Shown here one piece after another: positions 27,225 to 35,435 of a DNA stretch of 64,000 bases; within the stretch, counting starts at the first letter, position 1; the number at the start of each line of letters is the position of its first letter. Source of the stretch: Nocardioides sp. WS12 (GTDB lineage Bacteria > Actinomycetota > Actinomycetes > Propionibacteriales > Nocardioidaceae); contig NZ_CP053928.1 in NCBI RefSeq assembly GCF_014108865.1, positions 1,550,001 to 1,614,000 of the forward strand, given 5' to 3'. The notes under the pieces were generated by a model, which saw only the letters and a program-made list of their open reading frames with translations, was not told the DNA's origin and did no database searches. A program made the position numbers and the translations under genes.

Positions 27225-28220
27225 CTACGGGAGGGTCAGCCCGGCCGGCGCGAGATAGCTGGGCAGGTCGGCGAACGAGTCGCCGGTGAGGCTGATCCAG
27301 TTGAACGGCAGGTGGTAGCACATCATCAGCACGACGGCACAGAAGCCGATCGCGGCGAACGTGCGTACGGCGAGGCGGTACGACGACGGGATCGTCAGCA
27401 CGCCGCGCTCGATGACCGACAGTCCGTCAGCGTCCCAGTCCGCCGACCAGCGTGCGTACGTGAAACACATGGCCACGCAGGCGACGAGGAAGGTCTCGTA
27501 GAGCGGGAACTGGTGCTGCTCGCCGTCCCACAGGGTCAGGGGGCCACTGGTCTGGACGAAGGAGTAGGCCTCGGTGGTGCGGATGATGACGTTCTCGACG
27601 ACGAAGTCGAAGACGAGGTCGCCGACGAACAGGATGGCCAGGATGCTCTGGGTGGACAGTCCGGGCCACCGGGCACGGATGCGGCGTGCCGCCATCGTGT
27701 TCACGAAGCCGAGGGCCGCGCAGAAGTAGATGTACATCGGCAGGCCCCAGAGCAGCGACTCTGCATAGTGACTGGGCACCGCGTCGTTGTGGAAGGGCAG
27801 TGAAGACGACCAGGCGCCGAGGTTGACCGAGTGGGAGTTGAAGGCGAAGAGGAAGGACTGGGTGTTGAGCCAGCAGTCCATGACGAATCCGGTGATGCCG
27901 CCGAGCAGCAGCAGGGCGTCGAGGGTGACCTTCTTGTCGCGTCGCCATGGCTTCCAGGCCAGGAAGTAGACGGCGATGGCCAACACGCCGGTGCTGATGA
28001 CCTCGACGATGCGCAGTCCGATCAGCTTGCCGGCGTCCATCTGGTCCGGTCCGCGGACCTCGGGCGCCCCGAAGTCGTCGCCGGTGACCCAGCCGTAGAG
28101 GGTCACGATCGACACGATCGTCCAGACGACGCCGATGGCCGCCCACATCAGGACTGGCTTGCTTGCCGGACGGGTGGTCGGTGCCGCGGCGTCGGTGCCG
28201 AGCGCGGTCAGCTGAGCCAT
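27225..28220 (-). CDS. AveC-like (spirocyclase family) membrane protein
   Basis: 331 residues with about seven hydrophobic segments and no signal peptide. Resembles the AveC family, whose founding member shapes the spiroketal of avermectin, but many actinobacterial members lie in lipid or steroid loci with unknown roles. Visible pattern: HYAESLLWGLPMYIYF, then FVGDLVFDFVVENVIIRTTEAYSF and a later FPLYE. AAGGAG lies 6 bases before the ATG. The start lies one base from the stop of the double TetR gene, so translation is probably coupled. Confidence 0.75.
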   Translation of the reverse strand: MAQLTALGTDAAAPTTRPASKPVLMWAAIGVVWTIVSIVTLYGWVTGDDFGAPEVRGPDQMDAGKLIGLRIVEVISTGVLAIAVYFLAWKPWRRDKKVTLDALLLLGGITGFVMDCWLNTQSFLFAFNSHSVNLGAWSSSLPFHNDAVPSHYAESLLWGLPMYIYFCAALGFVNTMAARRIRARWPGLSTQSILAILFVGDLVFDFVVENVIIRTTEAYSFVQTSGPLTLWDGEQHQFPLYETFLVACVAMCFTYARWSADWDADGLSVIERGVLTIPSSYRLAVRTFAAIGFCAVVLMMCYHLPFNWISLTGDSFADLPSYLAPAGLTLP

Positions 28221-28221
28221 G

Positions 28222-29505
28222 TCAGTCTCCTTGGTGTGCTGCGGTGGTCACGGGAGGGAACAGCCCGGCGCCGAACAGGCGGTGGGCGGCGCCGACGATC
28301 TGGTCCACGGGTACGCCGGGGTGCCACCACTCCGGGACCCAGTTCAGGGCCCCGAGCACGAGCATCCGGGTGATCGACGGGTCGAGGCCGGCGCGGAGCA
28401 GGCCTGCACTCGCTGCGTCCTCGAGCGGGGCGTGCCAGAGGGCGTGCAGACGGTCGCCCTCGACCTGGAGCGCAGCGCGCACGGGCGGGGGCACCTGTCC
28501 CACGTTGCGGGTGAGGGCGGTGGCGAAGTCGCTGAGCTCGAGCTCCACGCGCAGGTAGGCCTCGGTGAGGGCGGCGACGTGGTGCCGGGGGTCGGCGTTC
28601 GCCGGGAGGGCGTCGACGGCGGCGCGCATGTGGTTCCCGACGGCGCGCTGGCCCCGGGAGAGCACCTCGGTGATGAGGGCGTCGCGCGAAGCGAAGTAGT
28701 GGTAGATCGCCGGCGCCTGCACGTTGGCTCGCTCGGCGATCTCCGACAGGTGGCACTTCGAGTAGCCGCGGGCGCGAAGCGTGGCCGCCGTCGCCGCCAT
28801 GATCCGGTCGCGGGTCTCGGGGGAGGCCGGGGGCGTCGGGGGTACGGCGAGAGGGACCGGCGTCGCGGCGGCGCCGGCACCGCCGAGCAGGCCGTGCCGC
28901 ACCAGCAGGCTGGCGTGGTCGATGACCGTCTGGAGGTCGCCGCGGTCGGCGCGCCACCACTCCGCCGTCCCGTTGAGGGCGCCGATCATGAGCATCACAC
29001 CGAGACGACGGTCGGTGTCGGGAGCGAGGCCGCGCTCCTTCGCTGCGGCGTCGACCAGGTCGAGCCACAGTCGGCGGTAGGCGCGGAACTCCTGGCGCTG
29101 CCGCTCGCGGATCTCGGGCGTCACCTGTCCGGCGTTGCGGATCGAGGCCTGCGTGTAGTCGGAGATCTCCAGCTCGTAGCGGAGGTGGACCTCGACGGCC
29201 AGCAGCAGGCGGTCGACCGCGGGCACGTCTTCACCGGCGTCGAGGAGGGTCTCCTCGACGTGGCGGCGCAGCCGCGACATGCCGAACCAGAGCACCTCCT
29301 CGACCAGCACCTCGCGAGACGCGAAGTAGTAGTAGATCGCGGCGGGTCGCACGTCCGCGGCCTTCGCGACGTCCGAGATCCGGAGGCCGCCGTACCCCTT
29401 CTCGGCGAGCAGTTTCGCCGCGGCGTCGAGGATCCGGGTGGCAGTGCCGCCGGGGCGCTGCGGGGCCGGTGCCCTGTCGCCACGCTCGCGGACGGCGGCC
29501 GTCAC
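28222..29505 (-). CDS. tandem double TetR-family regulator
   Basis: 427 residues from the GTG at 29505 (GGAGAAG upstream; a longer frame to 29595 would invade the divergent gene). It contains two complete TetR units joined by a Pro/Ala-rich linker (about 205-220). Unit 1: HTH about 25-70 (RILDAAAKLLAEKGYGGLRI, AAIYYYFASREVLVEEVLW). Unit 2: HTH about 225-270 (RIMAATAATLRARGYSKCHL, AIYHYFASRDALITEVLS). Each unit has its own helical C-domain ending EWWxxxxxD/P. TetR proteins normally dimerise from one-unit chains; this is a covalent dimer or a two-ligand sensor. Upstream partner of the AveC-like gene. Confidence 0.9.
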   Translation of the reverse strand: MTAAVRERGDRAPAPQRPGGTATRILDAAAKLLAEKGYGGLRISDVAKAADVRPAAIYYYFASREVLVEEVLWFGMSRLRRHVEETLLDAGEDVPAVDRLLLAVEVHLRYELEISDYTQASIRNAGQVTPEIRERQRQEFRAYRRLWLDLVDAAAKERGLAPDTDRRLGVMLMIGALNGTAEWWRADRGDLQTVIDHASLLVRHGLLGGAGAAATPVPLAVPPTPPASPETRDRIMAATAATLRARGYSKCHLSEIAERANVQAPAIYHYFASRDALITEVLSRGQRAVGNHMRAAVDALPANADPRHHVAALTEAYLRVELELSDFATALTRNVGQVPPPVRAALQVEGDRLHALWHAPLEDAASAGLLRAGLDPSITRMLVLGALNWVPEWWHPGVPVDQIVGAAHRLFGAGLFPPVTTAAHQGD

Positions 29506-29570
29506 GGCGCTTCTCCGACCTGGTCGTACACGGTGTTCGATTTCCGGTCGCAGGTCGGTAGGGTTCCCGC

Positions 29571-30188
29571 ATGGCGCGCGCGATGGAGAAGGCAAACCCG
29601 CTGCAGCCCACCCGGGAGAAGCGGCGGCTGGTTCTGGCTCGTCACTTCATCGGCGTGGTCGCACCGCTGCTCGAAGCGGGGGAGCAGTACTCCGACCTCA
29701 GCGTCGAGCGACTGATCACGGCCGTCGGGGTGTCCCGCTCGACGTTCTACTCGTACTTCTCCGACAAGGCAGCCCTGCTGGCAGCCATGGCCGAGGACGT
29801 CACGATCGACCTGACCGAGGCCGGGGCGCCGTGGTTCGAGCTCGGCGTGCCGGACTCGCAGAAGGCGGTGCGTGATGCGCTCCGGCCGCTGTTCGTGACC
29901 TACCGCGAGCACCGCCAGATCCTGCGCTCGATCACCGACGCGGCGTCGTACGACCCCGGTATTCGCGAGCTGCACTCGGCGCTCGTGGCGCGGGCCACGG
30001 CCGGACTCACGGCCCACCTGCGGGCCCTTGACCGCGGGGACCTCGACGCGGATCGCACGGGGCAGTGGCTGGTCTGGATGCTCGAGCGCGGGCTCTACCA
30101 CCTGGTCGCCGACGCGAGTGCCGACGAGAGCGAGCGGCAGCTCGAGGCCGTCGCGAACCTCATGTGGAGCGCCCTCTACGCCGAATGA
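29571..30188 (+). CDS. TetR-family regulator
   Basis: 205 residues, divergent from the double TetR with a 65-base gap. HTH about 22-68 (LEAGEQYSDLSVERLITAVG, VSRSTFYSYFSDKAALLAAM), then a TetR C-terminal domain. Compared with its neighbours the recognition helix is of the STFYSYF type, so it belongs to a different subfamily. In the shared promoter region the arms CCGACCTG (29515) and CAGGTCGG (29551) form an inverted repeat with a 28-base gap. An ATG at 29583 is an alternative start. Confidence 0.88.
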   Translation: MARAMEKANPLQPTREKRRLVLARHFIGVVAPLLEAGEQYSDLSVERLITAVGVSRSTFYSYFSDKAALLAAMAEDVTIDLTEAGAPWFELGVPDSQKAVRDALRPLFVTYREHRQILRSITDAASYDPGIRELHSALVARATAGLTAHLRALDRGDLDADRTGQWLVWMLERGLYHLVADASADESERQLEAVANLMWSALYAE

Positions 30189-30199
30189 CGAACGACCCC

Positions 30200-30225
30200 C
30201 GGCCCGCCGCTGGTGCGACGGGCCG
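30200..30225. terminator. hairpin between convergent genes
   Basis: Inverted arms CGGCCCG and CGGGCCG with a 12-base loop lie in the 55 bases between the TetR gene (stop 30188) and the convergent membrane-protein gene (stop 30244). There is no clear T-run; a bidirectional terminator is the likely role. Confidence 0.4.
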
Positions 30226-30243
30226 AGGGACCGGGCGCGTTGG

Positions 30244-31278
30244 TCAGACACCGACCTTCTCGGGCGGCGTGCTGTCCGGTGCCGAGGTGGCGGCGCGCTC
30301 GACCCATCGGACCGGCGGCCACTCCGAGGAGGGCGGCTCGACGTCGGAGTTCCAGCCGATGCTCTCGATGTAGCGGTGGCGTGCTGCCGGGGTCATGAAC
30401 CGCGACTTGAACAGACCCCAGAAGGTCCAGTTCAGGCTCGACTCGGTGCAGACCAGGTCACCCAGTTTGCTGATCCAGAAGACGGCGAGGAACAGCGAAC
30501 CCGAACCGATGACCCACTGGAGCCAGACCGGGATGTCCGCGTTGATCGCGAGGAAGACCGGGAAGCCCGTGCCGAACTCGGCAGCGGTCGTGGCGATGAT
30601 GCCGATCGGGACGACCCAGAACATCTTGAGGCCCTTGCCCTGGACCCGCGGCCACACGTAGTGCAGCACGACGGCGATCGAGCAGATGGCGGCGCCGTTG
30701 ATGAAGGACCAGTAGAACGGGAACTTGTAGAACTCGAACGGCTGCTGGCCGTAGTACTCGTAGACACCCATGATCACGCCGGGGTGCTCCATGATCGCGT
30801 CACTGATGCCGACGGCCGCGAACATGAGGAAGAAGGCGCGCTTGTTGATGCCCTTCTGGATGACCGACCAGATCCAGTACGCCTCGAGGCCCATGAAGAG
30901 GGCGTAACAGGGTGGGATCAGCAGCGGCACCGGGATGCCGAAGTTGGTGAACGCCGGGCCGTGGAGGTTCTCCGACCAGCGCAGGTGGCCGACCAGGTCG
31001 AGCATCGGCTCGCCGAGCGAGGTGCCGAGGCCGGCGAGCAGCATCAGCCAGGGGAGCGGGTCCTTGTGCTTGAACAGTCGGATCGAGGCCCACGGAACCG
31101 CCAGGACGACAACGAGGAGGCCTGCCCAGAAGAGGAAGAACCAGGCGTCGAAGTCGCTGGCAATGATCGGGGACGGGTGGGGGAGCAGGTTCCCGTAGCC
31201 GTCGATGGGGGAGTAACCGGGCTCGAAGCCCGGCGGTACGGGGACCGGATCGGTGATGTTGTCGGTGCCGAAGAGCAT
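30244..31278 (-). CDS. multi-pass membrane protein, AveC-like in layout
   Basis: 344 residues with about seven membrane segments after a Pro-rich N-terminus (PVPVPPGFEPGYSPIDG). I do not recognise a firm family. Its central part (GISDAIMEHPGVIMGVYEYYG, then FEFYKFPFYW) parallels the AveC-like protein at 27225 (acid-xxx-Glu, then Tyr-x-Tyr, then FPxY), so the two may be distant relatives acting on the same lipid. AAGGA site upstream. An imperfect inverted repeat at 31321-31349 precedes it by about 43 bases. Confidence 0.75.
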   Translation of the reverse strand: MLFGTDNITDPVPVPPGFEPGYSPIDGYGNLLPHPSPIIASDFDAWFFLFWAGLLVVVLAVPWASIRLFKHKDPLPWLMLLAGLGTSLGEPMLDLVGHLRWSENLHGPAFTNFGIPVPLLIPPCYALFMGLEAYWIWSVIQKGINKRAFFLMFAAVGISDAIMEHPGVIMGVYEYYGQQPFEFYKFPFYWSFINGAAICSIAVVLHYVWPRVQGKGLKMFWVVPIGIIATTAAEFGTGFPVFLAINADIPVWLQWVIGSGSLFLAVFWISKLGDLVCTESSLNWTFWGLFKSRFMTPAARHRYIESIGWNSDVEPPSSEWPPVRWVERAATSAPDSTPPEKVGV

Positions 31279-31320
31279 CGTGTGCGTCCTTCATGATTGT
31301 GGCCGACGAAGGCGAATCGA

Positions 31321-31349
31321 ACAGTATGTACAGGAATCGTACAGTCTGT
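31321..31349. promoter_or_regulatory. imperfect inverted repeat ACAGTATGTAC-n7-GTACAGTCTGT
   Basis: Arms of 11 bases match at 9 positions. It lies in the 196-base AT-rich region between the membrane-protein gene start (31278) and the end of the FAD oxidoreductase gene (31475), the only place a promoter for the former can be. Candidate TetR operator. Confidence 0.45.
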
Positions 31350-31401
31350 TTGATTTTAAGGCCAGATAAATTAATGATGAGTTTTCTGGCCGGAAACGAA
31401 G

Positions 31402-31437
31402 CCGGCCCGGAGCTGCCGTGAGGCAGCGCCGGGCCGG
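31402..31437 (-). terminator. strong hairpin after the FAD oxidoreductase gene
   Basis: Outer stem CCGGCCCGG / CCGGGCCGG and inner stem GCTGCC-GTGA-GGCAGC form one extended hairpin 38 bases past the stop of the minus-strand gene at 31475, followed on that strand by CTTCGTTT. Good Rho-independent terminator candidate. Confidence 0.7.
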
Positions 31438-31474
31438 TTGTGGTCGAGGGCGGGCCAGCGCGCTCGACGGGTCC

Positions 31475-33178
31475 TCAGCGGCCCGGGAAGGGGTCGTTCT
31501 GGCCGGAGGTGTAGTCGTCGCCCTTGCTGGTACGACGGTCCTGGGCGAGCTTGGACTTGAGTTGGCCGATCCGGCCGCCCTTGTCCTCCATGCCGAACTG
31601 CTTGAGCATGGTGCGCGCTGCGTTCTGGCCGGGCATGCCGCTGATGCCGGCGACAGGGTGGGTGCCGGACCCGGTGAGGAAGAGACCGTCGACGGGGGTC
31701 TTGTAGCCCGCCAGGCCGGCGACGGGCTTGTTCGGTCCGAAGCGGCTCAGGGTGGGGTCGACGTGGTAGACCGAGCCGTCGATGGCCCAGAACCTCTCCT
31801 CGATGTCGGGCATGACCAGCGGTCGTACGGCGACCTGCATCTCGTCGACGCCCTTGTAGTACTCGTCGGCGTCGCGGATGACGGAGTCGGTGATCTGCTT
31901 GCGAGCCACGTCCCAGCCGTCCTCGGGGATCGAGGGCGCGAGGCCGGACCAGAACCAGAAGAGGTCCTTGCCTTCGGGGGACATGGAGGGGTCGAAGGCG
32001 TTGGTGACCTGCGCGAGGCCGGGGATGGCGTCGGGGACCTGGCCTCGCACGCACGCGCGCGCAGCGGCCAGGGCCTGCTCGTAGGTGTGGTAGCAGTTGC
32101 AGGCGATCCGCAGGTCGATGCCGTCGCCGCGCCACTTCTCGTGCTTGCTCATGTCGATCTTGCCGGACAGGGCGACGTTGACCTTGAGGTCGGAGATGCC
32201 GCGCTTCTTGGTGGGGATGTGGTCCGCGGCGTTCTGGATCTTGGGGGCGAGGACGCCACGCGGAAGCAGTCGCGTCAGCGTGGTCTTGGGGCTGCAGGCG
32301 GTCAGGACGGCGCGCTTGGCCTTGATCTCGACGCCGCCGGCGATCCGGACGCCGACCGCGCGGTTGTTGGTCACGAGGATCTCCTCGACGGGGGAGGACG
32401 TGATCACGTCGCCGCCGTTGTCGCGGATCACCTTGATGAGTGCCTTGGGCAGCGAGCCGGTGCCGCCATGGAACATCGCGACGCCGTACTTGCTCAGCAC
32501 ACCGAGGTAGATCAGCGACCAGCCTGACAGGTCGGCGTCGAACGGCATGAAGGGCAGTGAGGTGAGCAGGGGAGCCCGGATCATGTCGTGCTCGAAGGAC
32601 TCCTCGATGGCCTCGGCCTGTGAGGAGGTCATCCAGCGGCCCAGTGCCGCCATCTGCTTGCGGTTCTTCACCAGGCCCTTGGCGGACTTCAGGACCTTCG
32701 TGATCTCGGGCTTGGTGGGGCTGGTCTGCATCATGGGCAGGCCGAGCTCCACGGCCGCGTCGATGACTTCGTAGAGCTCGAGCAGGGCCCGGGCGTCCTT
32801 CTTGGAGAAGTACTCGAGTTCGGCGGCGGTCTTGCGCGGGTCGCGCCACAGGCCCAGCGAGGAGCCGTCGGCGGCGAGCTGGAAGTGGGCCGGGTCGATC
32901 ACCGTCTGGCGCAGGCCGTAGCGCGAGGAGAGCTCGAGGTCGCGGTCGATCGTGGTGGTCCGGAACAGCGAGGCCTGGATCGAGGCCTCGTTCATCATGT
33001 ATTCCGGTGCCTCGGGGAACGGGTTCGTCGACGTCATGCCGCCGGCAGTGGGCGAGGCTTCGACGACGAGGACGTCGAGTCCGGCCTTGGCCAGGTAGGC
33101 GGCGGCGACGAGGCCGTTGTGGCCGGAGCCGACGACAACGACGTCGGCCTCGCGGGGGGTCTGATCGGTCTGCGGCAT
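31475..33178 (-). CDS. NAD(P)/FAD-dependent oxidoreductase, CrtI/PYROXD2-like
   Basis: 567 residues. N-terminal dinucleotide-binding motif VVVGSGHNGLVAAAYLAKAG (about 14-33) followed by the second-strand acidic motif and GGM. A C-terminal FAD-contacting segment (VDGLFLTGSGTHPVAGISG, about 510) has the carotenoid-desaturase/PYROXD2 pattern. About 500-570 residues is normal for this family. The family oxidises isoprenoid or lipid-like polyenes; the substrate here is unknown. It is monocistronic, divergent from the WS/DGAT operon, with TCTAGATTAGA 44 bases upstream and a strong terminator downstream. Confidence 0.88.
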   Translation of the reverse strand: MPQTDQTPREADVVVVGSGHNGLVAAAYLAKAGLDVLVVEASPTAGGMTSTNPFPEAPEYMMNEASIQASLFRTTTIDRDLELSSRYGLRQTVIDPAHFQLAADGSSLGLWRDPRKTAAELEYFSKKDARALLELYEVIDAAVELGLPMMQTSPTKPEITKVLKSAKGLVKNRKQMAALGRWMTSSQAEAIEESFEHDMIRAPLLTSLPFMPFDADLSGWSLIYLGVLSKYGVAMFHGGTGSLPKALIKVIRDNGGDVITSSPVEEILVTNNRAVGVRIAGGVEIKAKRAVLTACSPKTTLTRLLPRGVLAPKIQNAADHIPTKKRGISDLKVNVALSGKIDMSKHEKWRGDGIDLRIACNCYHTYEQALAAARACVRGQVPDAIPGLAQVTNAFDPSMSPEGKDLFWFWSGLAPSIPEDGWDVARKQITDSVIRDADEYYKGVDEMQVAVRPLVMPDIEERFWAIDGSVYHVDPTLSRFGPNKPVAGLAGYKTPVDGLFLTGSGTHPVAGISGMPGQNAARTMLKQFGMEDKGGRIGQLKSKLAQDRRTSKGDDYTSGQNDPFPGR

Positions 33179-33221
33179 GTCGGGCTTCCTCGGTGCAGGG
33201 AGGGTGGATCGTATTTTCTAT

Positions 33222-33232
33222 TCTAGATTAGA
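33222..33232. promoter_or_regulatory. TCTAGATTAGA, candidate operator
   Basis: Near-perfect 11-base palindrome embedded in a longer symmetric TCTA-n-TCTAGA-n-TAGA run (33217-33232), 44 bases upstream of the FAD oxidoreductase start. Same form as the sites at 6888 and 33361. Confidence 0.45.
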
Positions 33233-33360
33233 GAAAGATTGCGGAAACCGCCACCTCGAATTTATGACTCTCTAGAATTTGAACCCCGGAGGACCCCGTT
33301 CGTCAAGGGCTGCGAGGGTGCGTCCTGTGGTGTCCGGGAACACCTTGCCGGGTCAGATTT

Positions 33361-33371
33361 TCTAAGTTAGA
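33361..33371. promoter_or_regulatory. TCTAAGTTAGA, candidate operator
   Basis: Perfect 5-1-5 inverted repeat 58 bases before the WS/DGAT start at 33429, in the 250-base AT-rich divergent region that also holds the 33222 site. Suggests joint control of the two transcription units. Confidence 0.5.
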
Positions 33372-33428
33372 TTCAAAGGCGAGCGAGGGCGGGGGTCCCT
33401 CGTCATGGGGTACGCCGGAGGTCATCGA

Positions 33429-34781
33429 ATGAACAACATCGCCCTGGGTGATGCCATGTTCCTGCTGGGCGAGGCGGCAGGTCGCCCGGCGCAGGTCATC
33501 ACGCTCCAGCTCTACCGGCCTCCGGTCGACGCGGACCCGCAGGAGTGGGTGAGCAGCTACTTCCAGCAACTGCTCGCCAGTGACAACCTGAAGCCGGTGT
33601 TCACGCGGCGCCCGGCTCGGCGGTTGATCTCGCCCTCCACGCTGCGCTGGATCGACGACGAACCCGTCGAACTCGACCACCATGTGCGGCACTCTGCCCT
33701 CCCCGGCCACGGTCGGGTGCGCGAACTGCTCGAAGCGGTGTCCGTGCAGCACGGGGTGCAGTTGGACCGCCGACGCCCGCTGTGGGAGTTCCACGTCTTC
33801 GAGGGCCTCGAGGGTGGCCGCTTCGCCACGGCGTTCAAGACCCATCACGCGATCGCTGACGGGATGTCGCTGGCCAAGCACGTCCTGGGCGCGCTGACGC
33901 CCGATCCTGATGCCCGTGGCTGCCTGCCTCCCTGGGCTGCTGGGCCGGCAAGGCCGCGTCGGCCCCAGATCGCCAGCGGCGGCGTGAGTCTCGCGCCGGT
34001 CCTGCGCGGAGCGACCGCTGTGCGCTCGCTGATCGAGATGGGGCGCGACGAGAGTGCGACGATCCCGTTCGAGGCACCGCCGTCGCCGTTGAACGTCAAG
34101 GTCGGCGGAGCCCGCCGCTTCGCAGGTGACCAGTGGCCGCTCGAGCGCCTGAAGGCCGTGGCGAACGCCGTCGGCGGCACCGTCAACGACGTCGGGCTGG
34201 CCATGGCCGGCGGTGCCCTCCGGTCCTATCTCGACGAGATCGGCGGCCTTCCGGACCGCTCGCTGATTGCGATGGTGCCGGTGTCCGTGCGCCGCGAGGG
34301 TGACGGTTTCGCCGACGGCGAGGGGAACGCGTTCGGCGCGATGCTCTGCGACCTGGGCACCAACCACGAAGACCCCGTCGCGCGCGTCGACTCGATCCGC
34401 GCGCAGACCCGAGCAGCGAAGGAACGCTTCGCGAAGATGTCGGCGGCCGAGGTCCTCGCGGTCAGCAAGCTGATCATGGGCGGCGCGATCGTGTCGTCGC
34501 TGACCGGCATCACGGCGCTGCCGCGGCATCCGTTCAACCTGATCATCTCGAACGTGCCGGCTCCCAATCAGCCGCTCTACTACAACGGTGCTCAAATGAC
34601 CGACATCTACCCGGTCTCGATGATCTCCGAGGCGCAGGCCATGAACATCACCTTGACCCGCTACGACAACCAGATGACCTTCGGCATCGTGGGAGACCGC
34701 AAGGCGCTGCCGCACCTCCAGCGGATGCTGATCCACCTCGACGGTGCCCTGGAGGCACTGGAGAAGGCCGTCGCGGGGTGA
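33429..34781 (+). CDS. wax ester synthase/diacylglycerol acyltransferase (WS/DGAT)
   Basis: 450 residues from the ATG at 33429, chosen over an upstream ATG at 33405 because GGAGGT sits 8 bases before it. Acyl-CoA:alcohol or diacylglycerol O-acyltransferase of the Tgs type: catalytic HHAIADG at 139-145 (HHxxxDG), the PLW motif at 117-119, and the C-terminal NVPAPNQPLYY motif of the ND-type second domain near residue 375. Makes storage triacylglycerol or wax ester on lipid-droplet membranes. First gene of a three-gene operon. Confidence 0.93.
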   Translation: MNNIALGDAMFLLGEAAGRPAQVITLQLYRPPVDADPQEWVSSYFQQLLASDNLKPVFTRRPARRLISPSTLRWIDDEPVELDHHVRHSALPGHGRVRELLEAVSVQHGVQLDRRRPLWEFHVFEGLEGGRFATAFKTHHAIADGMSLAKHVLGALTPDPDARGCLPPWAAGPARPRRPQIASGGVSLAPVLRGATAVRSLIEMGRDESATIPFEAPPSPLNVKVGGARRFAGDQWPLERLKAVANAVGGTVNDVGLAMAGGALRSYLDEIGGLPDRSLIAMVPVSVRREGDGFADGEGNAFGAMLCDLGTNHEDPVARVDSIRAQTRAAKERFAKMSAAEVLAVSKLIMGGAIVSSLTGITALPRHPFNLIISNVPAPNQPLYYNGAQMTDIYPVSMISEAQAMNITLTRYDNQMTFGIVGDRKALPHLQRMLIHLDGALEALEKAVAG

Positions 34782-34784
34782 CCG

Positions 34785-35435
34785 ATGGCCGCCGCCGATG
34801 ACCTGCGCCCGCTGGTTGATGCCTCCACGGCTCTGCTCCGCGCGACCGCGAACTTCGCGGGCGAGGGGAGTCGACGACTCCTCGGCGTCTCGGCGCGCCC
34901 CGTCGCGGCTGAGTTGGGGAGGGTTGCGCCGGTACGAGCGTCGGCGCGCCGGCTCGGCGTACTGCTGGATCAGGCGCTGAGCCAGTCGACCGCCGAGGCG
35001 GAGGACGCCCTGCTCGACGCGTTGGTCCGGGGCCTGGTCCCTGACGAAGCCAGGATCATCGCGGCCCTCGCTGCACGCGAGTGGAGTCCGCTGGTCCATG
35101 TCGAAGCACGCCGTGACGGCGAAGAACACCTGGGCCTGCGCAACGCTTCGCTGATCGGTCGACAGGCCGGCATCGCCTTGGTCCGTCGTACGCCGACCTA
35201 TGTGACCCGACTGCTCGCCAGCGGCCTGGTGGCAGCAACCCCTGAGCGGGAGAACCGCGGTCAGGAGTACGAGGTGCTCCTCGCCGAGCCCGACGTCCTC
35301 GACGCGATCCGGGCCGCCGGTCGCGGTCCGCTGGGACCCCGGATCCGCAGGGGTGGGCTCGAGCTGTCCGAGCTCGGCCGGGAACTGTGGGCTGCTCGGC
35401 AGGTTGCGCCGCGGGCCGTGGAGCGGTCGGGGTGA
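34785..35435 (+). CDS. uncharacterised helix-rich protein
   Basis: 216 residues, ATG 3 bases after the WS/DGAT stop. No signal peptide or membrane segment. The middle (DEARIIAALAAREWSPLVHV, about 86-105) is followed by a region that reads like a winged-helix (NASLIGRQAGIALVRRTPTY, then RLLASGLVAATPE). A distant link to DUF4393/Abi-alpha proteins is possible but weak. Tight coupling to WS/DGAT and DUF445 genes suggests a role in lipid storage or the membrane; no function is assigned. Confidence 0.7.
   Translation: MAAADDLRPLVDASTALLRATANFAGEGSRRLLGVSARPVAAELGRVAPVRASARRLGVLLDQALSQSTAEAEDALLDALVRGLVPDEARIIAALAAREWSPLVHVEARRDGEEHLGLRNASLIGRQAGIALVRRTPTYVTRLLASGLVAATPERENRGQEYEVLLAEPDVLDAIRAAGRGPLGPRIRRGGLELSELGRELWAARQVAPRAVERSG

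Noticed and set aside
29515-29558. CCGACCTG / CAGGTCGG inverted repeat between divergent TetR genes as a single operator
   Set aside because: The 28-base separation is too large for one site; kept only as a remark with the TetR gene.
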